A DNA stretch of 64,000 nucleotides from positions 434,341 through 498,340 of the forward strand of contig NZ_LMHW01000010.1 in assembly GCF_001428525.1 (NCBI RefSeq). The letters run 5' to 3'. Origin of the DNA: Flavobacterium sp. Root186 (GTDB lineage: Bacteria; Bacteroidota; Bacteroidia; Flavobacteriales; Flavobacteriaceae). Numbering within the stretch: position 1 is the first letter of the stretch; each line of letters starts with the position of its first letter. The position numbers were made by a program, and so were the translations under genes. The notes beneath the pieces are model-generated. The model saw nothing but the letters and a program-made list of their open reading frames with translations, was not told the origin of the DNA and did no database searches. Of the stretch, positions 18,308 to 25,394 are shown one piece after another.

Positions 18308-19942
18308 ATGATTACAGTTAACGATATTTCGGTTCAGTTTGGTGGAACTACATTATTTAGCGATGTTTCTTTTGCTATCAATGAAAATGATAAAATTGCC
18401 CTTATGGGTAAAAATGGTGCGGGAAAATCGACACTTTTAAAAATTATAGCAGGTCAAAGCAAACCTTCTACCGGAAGTATTTCGACGCCAAAAGATGCAG
18501 TTGTAGCTTACTTGCCTCAACATTTGTTGACAAAAGACGGTTCGACTGTAATGGAAGAAGCTTCAAAAGCTTTTGGCGAGATTTTTAGAATGAAAGCCGA
18601 AATTGACGAAATCAACGAGCAATTAACCGTTCGTACTGATTATGAAAGTGACGAATACATGAAATTAATCGAAAGAGTTTCGGACTTAAGCGAAAAATAT
18701 TATGCTATTGAAGAAGTAAATTACGAAGCTGAAGTAGAGAAAATTTTAGTTGGTTTAGGTTTCGAACGTGAAGATTTTACAAGACAGACTTCTGAATTTT
18801 CAGGAGGATGGAGAATGCGTATCGAACTTGCAAAAATCTTATTGCAAAAACCGGATTTGATTTTATTGGATGAGCCAACCAATCACATGGATATTGAAAG
18901 TATTCAATGGTTAGAAGAGTTTTTGGTAAATTCAGCAAAAGCAGTTGTAGTTATTTCGCACGATAGAGCGTTTGTAGATAATATTACAAATCGTACAATC
19001 GAAGTAACAATGGGAAGAATTTACGATTATAAAGCAAAATATTCTCATTATTTAGAATTAAGAAAAGACCGTCGTATTCACCAGCAGAAAGCGTACGACG
19101 AACAGCAAAAAATGATTGCTGATAACAGAGCTTTTATCGATCGTTTTAAAGGGACATTTTCAAAAACAGATGCTGTTCAGTCTCGTGTAAAAATGCTTGA
19201 AAAACTAGAAATTGTTCAGGTTGATGAAGTAGATACTTCTGCATTGCGTTTAAAATTCCCGCCGGCAGCACGTTCTGGTCAATATCCTGTTATTGTAAAA
19301 GAAATGTCTAAATCGTATGGAGATCATGTGGTTTTTAAAGATGCAAATATTGTAATAGAACGCGGTCAGAAAGTAGCTTTTGTTGGAAAGAATGGAGAAG
19401 GGAAATCAACCATGATTAAAGCGATTATGAAAGAAATTGGCGTTGATTCAGGAAGCGTTGAAGTTGGGCATAATGCGCAAATTGGATATTTTGCTCAAAA
19501 CCAGGCTTCATTATTAGATGAAAATGCAACCATTTTTGAAACAATCGATGCCATTGCAGTTGGGGATATCCGTACTCAGATTAAAAATATTTTGGGGGCA
19601 TTTATGTTTCAGGGAGACGATATTACAAAAAAGGTTAAAGTGCTTTCAGGAGGAGAAAAAACACGTTTGGCAATGATTAAATTATTGTTAGAGCCCGTTA
19701 ACTTGTTAATTCTGGATGAGCCTTCAAATCACTTGGATATGAAAACAAAAGACATTATTAAAGATGCTTTACGTGATTTTGACGGAACATTAATCTTAGT
19801 TTCGCATGATCGTGATTTCCTTGACGGATTGGCAACAAAAGTATTTGAATTTGGAAACAAACGAGTAAAAGAACATTTTGAAGATGTTGCAGGTTTCCTT
19901 GCTCACAAAAAAATGGACTCAATGAGAGAGATCGAAAAATAA
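18308..19942 (+). CDS. ABC-F family ATPase (YbiT/EttA type)
   Basis: 544 residues with two ABC ATPase domains and no membrane segments. The first has Walker A GKNGAGKST, signature SGGWRMR and LDEPTNHMD; the second has GKNGEGKST, signature SGGEKTR and LDEPSNHLD. A charged linker between them (about residues 245-310, with HQQKAYDEQQKMI) is the P-site tRNA interaction region of ABC-F proteins, which act on the ribosome to relieve stalling or give antibiotic resistance. Length and absence of a C-terminal coiled coil point to the housekeeping YbiT-like group. The ATG lies at the end of a repeat-derived leader. Confidence 0.92.
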   Translation: MITVNDISVQFGGTTLFSDVSFAINENDKIALMGKNGAGKSTLLKIIAGQSKPSTGSISTPKDAVVAYLPQHLLTKDGSTVMEEASKAFGEIFRMKAEIDEINEQLTVRTDYESDEYMKLIERVSDLSEKYYAIEEVNYEAEVEKILVGLGFEREDFTRQTSEFSGGWRMRIELAKILLQKPDLILLDEPTNHMDIESIQWLEEFLVNSAKAVVVISHDRAFVDNITNRTIEVTMGRIYDYKAKYSHYLELRKDRRIHQQKAYDEQQKMIADNRAFIDRFKGTFSKTDAVQSRVKMLEKLEIVQVDEVDTSALRLKFPPAARSGQYPVIVKEMSKSYGDHVVFKDANIVIERGQKVAFVGKNGEGKSTMIKAIMKEIGVDSGSVEVGHNAQIGYFAQNQASLLDENATIFETIDAIAVGDIRTQIKNILGAFMFQGDDITKKVKVLSGGEKTRLAMIKLLLEPVNLLILDEPSNHLDMKTKDIIKDALRDFDGTLILVSHDRDFLDGLATKVFEFGNKRVKEHFEDVAGFLAHKKMDSMREIEK

Positions 19943-19963
19943 AATGTTCTAAAATAAGAACTG

Positions 19964-19995
19964 AAAGGCATAAGTTAATTCTTATGCCTTTTTTT
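19964..19995 (+). terminator. Terminator of the ABC-F gene
   Basis: GGCATAAG pairs with CTTATGCC around a six-base loop, followed by seven T residues. Confidence 0.92.
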
Positions 19996-20149
19996 GTTCG
20001 TGTTAAATATGTAAAAGTGTTTTAATGCAATAATTTTTACAAGACATTAATATTTTTCCTATTTTCGTAAGATATTTCCAATTTCCTTTTAGTTGTTTTT
20101 AGGTTTTTTCAAACAATCAGCTAAGTTCAATTTTTTATTTCTGGAGCGT

Positions 20150-21301
20150 ATGAATACACCTTTACTAATAAGAATTGCTTTTATCCTTTTTTTAATACCA
20201 CTTATCACGAATTCACAAACTGCCGAAACTCAAAAGGCGGCCGATTCAGAAGAGGGTGTTAAGTATCCCCAATTTCAGTTTAAAGGACTTTTTCAGGCCA
20301 GATATCTCGAAAGTTTTGGCGATAATGTCGATGTTATGGGCGTTCACCATTCTACGGGCGACGTAACCCAAAGTTCCTTTGACATTAAAAGAATGCGTGT
20401 GGGGCTAAATACAAAATTAAGCGAAGCTACAGAAGTTGTAATCTTAGTAAACCTTGCCGATTTTAAATCAGATACAAAAGGTAAAGTTCTCGAAAATGCC
20501 TATGCAAAGTATACCTTCAATAAATACATTGCCTTTTTAGGAGGACAGTTTCGGCCGGCTTTTGGTATTGAAGAGTTAGTTCCGGTTGATATTATAAAAT
20601 CTTTTGATTTCTCGAATCAGTATTATGAGTTTGGAAAAAATGGCTGGACAAGTTTTCAAATCGGAGCCTCTGCAACCGGGAATTTTGATCTTGGTAAAAT
20701 TCCTGTAAATTATTCTGTTTCAGTTTTAAACGGAAATGGGAAAAATCAAGAAAAAGACAATGACAATGGCAAACAATATTCTTCAAGATTGGTTTTTGAA
20801 TTATCAAAAAAGCATAAAATTAATCTCGGTTTAAACGGCGGTATCGGTAAATATGCTAAAGAAAAAGTGTATGCTTTAGGTGCAGATATTACCAGCGATT
20901 TTAAACTTACAGACCGTTTTACTTTTGATTTGCAGATAGAGTACAAGCAAGGAACAAATCATAATTTATATTTTTCTTTGCCTGTTGATGCCAGAACAGC
21001 TGATGTTGCTGACTATCAAATGCGTGGTATTTATTTCCTGCCCAATGTGAGATATCAAATCGATTATAAAAAATTAACCTCCTTAGAAGCATCCTGTCGT
21101 TATGAAAGATTTGACCCCAGTTATAAAGTCGATTCAAACGTAAGGCAGACTTATACCCCTATGATAAGTCTTGAATTTGGAAAAAACTATACAGGTCGTA
21201 TAGAAATGGGGTTTGAAATAGACCGTTTTGACCGAAATATCCCGGATACATCGACCTATAATGATAATTTATTTCTAATTCAGTTTCAGTGCAGGCTGTA
21301 G
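20150..21301 (+). CDS. OprO/OprP-type outer-membrane porin
   Basis: ATG 20150 is chosen because it is preceded by GGAG at 20143-20146 and begins a clean signal peptide (MNTPLLIRIAFILFLIPLITNSQ); an upstream start at 20093 would add 19 residues before it. The 383-residue protein shows alternating beta-strand character and the FDIKRMRVGLNTKLSEATEV and YAKYTFNKYIAFLGGQFRPAFG blocks seen in phosphate-selective porins O and P. It lies 20 nt before a DASS-family symporter, suggesting the pair moves one anionic solute across both membranes. Confidence 0.87.
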   Translation: MNTPLLIRIAFILFLIPLITNSQTAETQKAADSEEGVKYPQFQFKGLFQARYLESFGDNVDVMGVHHSTGDVTQSSFDIKRMRVGLNTKLSEATEVVILVNLADFKSDTKGKVLENAYAKYTFNKYIAFLGGQFRPAFGIEELVPVDIIKSFDFSNQYYEFGKNGWTSFQIGASATGNFDLGKIPVNYSVSVLNGNGKNQEKDNDNGKQYSSRLVFELSKKHKINLGLNGGIGKYAKEKVYALGADITSDFKLTDRFTFDLQIEYKQGTNHNLYFSLPVDARTADVADYQMRGIYFLPNVRYQIDYKKLTSLEASCRYERFDPSYKVDSNVRQTYTPMISLEFGKNYTGRIEMGFEIDRFDRNIPDTSTYNDNLFLIQFQCRL

Positions 21302-21321
21302 TTTAATTTAATTCCAAAACC

Positions 21322-22752
21322 ATGAAAGAAGTACAAATTCCTCAAACCCTGATTACACTTGCAGTTGGAGCAGCAATTTGGTTTATTCCTGCGCCAAACG
21401 GAGTTGTGCCCGAAGCCTGGCATTTGTTTGCCATATTTGTTGCGACCATTTTAGGAATTATTCTAAAAGCCGCCCCAATGGGGACCATGTGTATGATAGC
21501 CATTGCCTTAACCGCTTTTACGCAGGTTTTAGCACCCGGCGATCCGGGAAAATCAATTACACTGGCATTAAAAGGATTTGGGGACAAAGTAATCTGGCTT
21601 ATTGGAATTTCGTTTTTTATAGCCCGCGGATTTATAAAAACAGGTTTAGGAAACAGAATTGCTTTTCTATTCATTCGAATATTCGGGAAAAGCTCCCTTG
21701 GTTTAGCCTACGGTTTAGGTCTGGCAGATTTGGTTTTGGCGCCTGCCGTACCAAGTAATACAGCTCGTGGCGGAGGAATTATCTATCCTATAATGAAATC
21801 AATGTCAATGAGTTTTGGTTCTTTGCCGGAACAGCCTGAAACACATCGAAAACTGGGTTCATATTTAACATTGAATTGTTACAATATGAATTTAATAGCC
21901 TCCTCTATGTTTCTTACCGGAACAGCGAGTAACCCCATGTGCCAGAAGTTTGCACTTAATCTCGGAATAAAAATAACATGGATGTCCTGGGCAGCTGCGG
22001 CAATCGTACCCGGATTGTGTGCCTTTTTTGTTATTCCGTTTGTGCTGTACAAGATTTACCCACCAGAGCTGAAAAAGACAGGAGATGCGCCGCAAATTGC
22101 CTCTCAAAAATTAAAAGAAATGGGGCCAATCACCAAAAACGAATGGATGATGCTGCTTACTTTCTTTATTTTATTATTTCTTTGGATGACCGGCGATTTG
22201 TTTTCTATTGATGCCACTACAACAGCCTTTATTGGTTTAGTAATTTTACTGCTTACTTCAGTATTAACGTGGGATGATGTAAAAGCCGAAAAAGGAGCGT
22301 GGGACACTATCGTGTGGTTTTCGGTATTAGTAATGATGGCAAGTTCCTTAAACGAATTAGGTTTTATTAGCTGGTTTAGCAATCTTATAAAAGCCGAAAT
22401 TGGCGGATTGAGCTGGCAGATGGCTTTTCCTATCATTATATTAGTATACTTTTTCAGCCACTATCTCTTTGCTAGTGCAACAGCGCATGTGGCAGCAATG
22501 TATGCAGCGCTTTTGGGTGTTGGGGTTTCATTGGGGATTCCGGGACTACTTCTTGCTTTTATGCTTGGTTTTGTGGGATCCATTTACGGAACATTAACCC
22601 ATTACGGACATGGTCCGGCTCCCGTTTTCTTTGGGAGCGGATATGTCGATTTAAAAAGCTGGTGGGTCAAAGGTTTAATAACCGGACTTATAATGCTTTT
22701 TATTTATATGGTAATTGGCGGATTATGGCTTTGGGTAATCGGTGATTTTTAA
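21322..22752 (+). CDS. DASS/SLC13-family sodium:anion symporter
   Basis: 476 residues with about twelve hydrophobic helices. Features of the DASS family are AVPSNTARGGGIIYPI (the Ser-Asn-Thr signature, near residue 140) and LTHYGHGPAPVFFGSGYVDL near the C-terminus. The family co-transports dicarboxylates, citrate or sulfate with sodium into the cytoplasm. It is probably co-transcribed with the porin gene upstream. The substrate cannot be fixed from sequence. Its last four bases overlap the end of the convergent acetyltransferase-like gene. Confidence 0.92.
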   Translation: MKEVQIPQTLITLAVGAAIWFIPAPNGVVPEAWHLFAIFVATILGIILKAAPMGTMCMIAIALTAFTQVLAPGDPGKSITLALKGFGDKVIWLIGISFFIARGFIKTGLGNRIAFLFIRIFGKSSLGLAYGLGLADLVLAPAVPSNTARGGGIIYPIMKSMSMSFGSLPEQPETHRKLGSYLTLNCYNMNLIASSMFLTGTASNPMCQKFALNLGIKITWMSWAAAAIVPGLCAFFVIPFVLYKIYPPELKKTGDAPQIASQKLKEMGPITKNEWMMLLTFFILLFLWMTGDLFSIDATTTAFIGLVILLLTSVLTWDDVKAEKGAWDTIVWFSVLVMMASSLNELGFISWFSNLIKAEIGGLSWQMAFPIIILVYFFSHYLFASATAHVAAMYAALLGVGVSLGIPGLLLAFMLGFVGSIYGTLTHYGHGPAPVFFGSGYVDLKSWWVKGLITGLIMLFIYMVIGGLWLWVIGDF

Positions 22753-23060
22753 ATCCTGATTCCCGGTGGTAATAAATCTTTGTACTTTGGGTTTTTCTTG
22801 AAAAAAGTAGCAATTTTTGGGTGAATAGGCACAACTCTAAATTTTTTCTCTGTGCTTAATTCCATAATGTTTTTTAGCAGAGTGTCGATTACAGGCTGGT
22901 TTTCAAAATTTTCAGGTGTATTGATTTTGGTTAAAAAAATCTTTTTTTCCTGAAAAGAATACTCAACGCTTAATAATCCTTCAGGGACCACGGTTTCAAA
23001 TTGTCTTGCAAAAGTGTTGTCTTTGATTTCCATAGTTTCGGTAGGTTCCATATTTGTCAT
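22749..23060 (-). CDS. Small GNAT-like acetyltransferase (NAT_CDG type)
   Basis: 103 residues. The C-terminal block FRVVPIHPKIATFFKKNPKYKD is the typical end of the short YjdJ/NAT_CDG group of GNAT folds, and the central strands (LLSVEYSFQEKKIFLTKINTP) fit the same fold. Members bind acetyl-CoA, but their acceptors are unknown. A TACCTTTG -7 element lies at 23163-23156 on the minus strand, about 100 nt upstream. The gene is convergent with, and overlaps by four bases, the symporter gene. Confidence 0.8.
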   Translation of the reverse strand: MTNMEPTETMEIKDNTFARQFETVVPEGLLSVEYSFQEKKIFLTKINTPENFENQPVIDTLLKNIMELSTEKKFRVVPIHPKIATFFKKNPKYKDLLPPGIRI

Positions 23061-23343
23061 GTTTTGGGGTAGGTTAAAAATATTAGAAAAAGAACGAAAA
23101 ATATAGTCAGCTAAAATCTTTTAAAAGGATGTTTAGCTGCGAATGATTTGGAATGCAAAGGTAATCATTTGATTTTCAATATGAAATTATTTTTTAAGCA
23201 TCGTGTTCATTGCAAAATCATTTATTTTCACAACTCAATTTGTTTTAATATGCAATTATGGTGTGCGATTTGCTGTATATATTATTAAAAAAAGTAAATT
23301 TAGCTTGAAATTAAAACCTATAGTTGTAATTCCATTTTAATCA

Positions 23344-24003
23344 ATGAGTAAAATACCCGTATATTTTATGCCTGGTCTGGCGGCTAGTCCTGCTATATTT
23401 GAAAGAATCAAATTAGATGAATCTGTTTTTGAAACATGTTTATTGGAATGGGAAATTCCGCACCCAAAAGAAGCCTTATCAGATTACGCACTCCGAATTT
23501 CGAAAAATATCAAGCATGAAAATCCGGTGTTAATTGGCGTTTCTTTTGGAGGAATTTTAGTGCAGGAAATTGCAAAACATATTGAGGCTAAAAAAGTAAT
23601 CATTATTTCGAGTGTAAGAAGTAATGTAGAATTCCCAAGAAGAATGAAAATAGGGAAGAAGACAAAAGCTTACAAATTGATTCCTATGAAGCTGATTTTG
23701 AATATAGAAAGTCTGGCGAAATATTCTTTTGGAGAAAAAATCAATAAACGAATTAAACTATACGAAAAGTTTTTAGCCGTTCGCGATCTTAACTACCTGC
23801 AATGGGCTGTAGAATCTGTTATTTTATGGAATAGAAATGAAGTTGACGAAAATGTGATTCATATTCACGGCGATCAGGACGAAGTTTTTCCTATTAAGTA
23901 TATCAATAGCTGTATTGTTGTAAAAGGAGGAACACATATTATGATTCTTAATAAATTCAAATGGCTGAATGAGAATCTGCCTTCGATTATATTAGAGGAG
24001 TGA
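23344..24003 (+). CDS. Alpha/beta-hydrolase
   Basis: 219 residues with no signal peptide. The nucleophile elbow GVSFGG places Ser near residue 68, and HGDQDEVFP followed by GGTHIMI gives the acid Asp and the catalytic His near the C-terminus, completing the triad. The opening IPVYFMPGLAASPAIF supplies the HG-like oxyanion loop. The substrate is unknown; esterases and thioesterases share this fold. It is transcribed alone, with about 280 nt of AT-rich non-coding DNA upstream. Confidence 0.87.
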   Translation: MSKIPVYFMPGLAASPAIFERIKLDESVFETCLLEWEIPHPKEALSDYALRISKNIKHENPVLIGVSFGGILVQEIAKHIEAKKVIIISSVRSNVEFPRRMKIGKKTKAYKLIPMKLILNIESLAKYSFGEKINKRIKLYEKFLAVRDLNYLQWAVESVILWNRNEVDENVIHIHGDQDEVFPIKYINSCIVVKGGTHIMILNKFKWLNENLPSIILEE

Positions 24004-24007
24004 GTAA

Positions 24008-24090
24008 ATAATTGATAATTTACAATTGATGATTAATGATTAATGATTGTTTTGTCTTCCTGAGCGAAGTCTAAGGGCGTGCGTGAAATA
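24008..24090. repeat. Dispersed-repeat-like intergenic segment
   Basis: GATTAAT units with a 7-nt period (24030-24050) are followed by CTTCCTGAGCGAAGTCTAAG at 24056-24075, half of a GC-richer palindromic motif that I believe recurs between Bacteroidota genes. It sits after the hydrolase gene and has no coding signal. Confidence 0.5.
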
Positions 24091-24143
24091 CTGTAATAGA
24101 ATTATAAGTTATTTTTTTTATTGTGATGAATGAATCATCGTTA

Positions 24144-24503
24144 CTACAAACCTTTCTTTTTTTTAAGTTCTTTGTTAAGCCACTCAATTTTTTCATCTTT
24201 CAGAGCGATAATTTCAAGTCTTGCTTCGGCTAATTCTTTATAATTAATATTGGCTTCAGTGCTGCCACTGCTCTTTAACATAGATCCCTCACCGGTTAAA
24301 AGCCAGTTCGCATCAATATCTTTATATCTTGCCAGTAAATTAGATATAGGAACCATTCCTGCATTAGTTCTTTTTTTACAAATTTCTGTAACAAGCGAAG
24401 TGCTAATATTTAGTTCTGTAGCAAAACTTTTAATATTTGAAACAACCTTTGCTTCTTTTAGATATTCGTAAATAATTAGAAATCTTGAGGTTACATCGTT
24501 CAT
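24144..24503 (-). CDS. CI/Cro-like helix-turn-helix regulator
   Basis: ATG 24503 gives 119 residues; the frame runs further upstream but that part overlaps the divergent control region. Residues about 18-65 form a HTH domain (SFATELNISTSLVTEICKKR as the helix pair), followed by the DANWLLTGEGSML motif typical of phage-type repressors. The C-terminal 35 residues are a charged helix (EARLEIIALKDEKIEWLNKE), probably a dimerising coiled coil. It is divergent from a 63-residue gene and most probably controls both genes through the repeats between them. No other phage genes are nearby. Confidence 0.85.
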   Translation of the reverse strand: MNDVTSRFLIIYEYLKEAKVVSNIKSFATELNISTSLVTEICKKRTNAGMVPISNLLARYKDIDANWLLTGEGSMLKSSGSTEANINYKELAEARLEIIALKDEKIEWLNKELKKKKGL

Positions 24504-24515
24504 TGCAGGAAAATT

Positions 24516-24590
24516 ACAGATTTTTGTGTTTTGTAAGTTTTTTACACAGTTTTTTGTGTATATTTGGATATTATTTAGCATTCAAAGATA
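24516..24590. promoter_or_regulatory. Divergent promoter/operator region
   Basis: TTTTTGTGT occurs at 24521-24529 and again at 24551-24559, exactly 30 bp (about three helical turns) apart; the second is half of the palindrome ACACA-6-TGTGT at 24544-24559. A plus-strand TATATTTG lies at 24559-24566 and a minus-strand TATCTTTG at 24590-24583. These are the likely operators and -7 elements. Confidence 0.6.
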
Positions 24591-24601
24591 AACCTTTTGT
24601 T

Positions 24602-24793
24602 ATGACAATCGAACAAATTAAGGAAAAAACGCTGTATGGTGATTATACCTTGCTTGGTCAGGTTATGGGAATTAATGCCCCTGCAGCAAAAATGAGATTT
24701 TTTAGAGGAGATGAAATTGCGAAAAAAGCGTTACTTAAAATAATTGCAAATCGCGAAGCTCTAATCAAAGAATTTCAAAATAAAACAAAATAG
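24602..24793 (+). CDS. Small hypothetical protein (63 aa) divergent from the HTH regulator
   Basis: The ATG at 24602 begins a 63-residue protein; the frame is open upstream but that part lies in the operator region. It is helical and charged (MTIEQIKEKTLYGDYTLLG, ending KEFQNKTK), and the YGDYTLLGQVMGI segment resembles a small HTH in which a recognition helix follows (APAAKMRFFRGD). I do not recognise a named family. It probably forms a unit with the next 77-residue gene and is controlled by the CI-like regulator. Confidence 0.65.
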   Translation: MTIEQIKEKTLYGDYTLLGQVMGINAPAAKMRFFRGDEIAKKALLKIIANREALIKEFQNKTK

Positions 24794-24855
24794 GCAGCAT
24801 AGACTGACTCCCCAAGAAGTAACTGCTGTCAGAGTAAAATTAAGATCATTAACAA

Positions 24856-25089
24856 ATGAAAATAAGTAAGGCAATGGATAAAAGTAAGACAAAAGTTTAT
24901 AGCTCCTATGATGCGAATATTTTAGAAGCCTTGTTTGTAAAGTATGGTCTGTCAAAATATTACATCCGTCAATGTGTAAAAGGAACTGTATATGGAATAA
25001 AGCCGGACAGCATAAAAAAAGATTATGAAACAATGGAAAAAGCACACAAAGATGTTATTATGAATCTTATTCAGACAACACTTAAATAA
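24856..25089 (+). CDS. Small hypothetical protein (77 aa), HTH-like
   Basis: 77 residues, or 71 if started at the second ATG (24874). The segment LFVKYGLSKYYIRQCVKG looks like a helix-turn-helix with a positively charged second helix, followed by DSIKKDYETM. It follows the 63-residue gene by 62 nt. Function unknown. The pairing with another tiny DNA-binding-like protein and a CI-like gene suggests a small regulatory cassette placed before the large secreted protein gene. Confidence 0.65.
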   Translation: MKISKAMDKSKTKVYSSYDANILEALFVKYGLSKYYIRQCVKGTVYGIKPDSIKKDYETMEKAHKDVIMNLIQTTLK

Positions 25090-25394
25090 GCAAATCAATA
25101 TATCAAGAAAACCAAAAAGTTATTATACTCCTTTATCAGCCTTAAAGCCCCAAGTTTTATAAGCAGATAATATTAATATGCCTGGTTAAGTTAATAAAAC
25201 AGGCAGACCTTTCATCTTTATAAGCCGTATTGACAAGATTCAATAGTGCCTATTTTTTACTCAACAATACCACAAATACCACAAAATATATACGAATATC
25301 CAAAAAGGATATCGATCAGGTATGTCTTTTAATCTGCTATTCGATGAATAACAGTTAGAAGCGAGCCGTTTTAAATAATTAAATAAATTAAAAA
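25090..25394 (+). other. Non-coding stretch before the fibrinogen-domain gene
   Basis: 305 bases without a supported gene. It contains a weak stem (GCCTG/CAGGC with a 15-base loop near 25180-25205), a direct repeat ATACCACAA at 25267-25284 and no full TTG-19-TAnnTTTG promoter that I can find. It probably holds the leader of the downstream gene. Confidence 0.5.

Noticed and set aside
21342..22436. Several frames of 70-126 codons within the DASS gene
   Set aside because: Shadows of a strongly coding membrane protein gene.
24485..24601. Upstream extension of the 63-residue gene
   Set aside because: It would cross the operators and the divergent regulator start; the ATG at 24602 fits better.
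24144..25089. The regulator and small genes considered as a prophage remnant or toxin-antitoxin pair
   Set aside because: No structural phage gene, integrase or attachment site is near, and neither small protein shows a toxin motif; described as a regulatory cassette instead.
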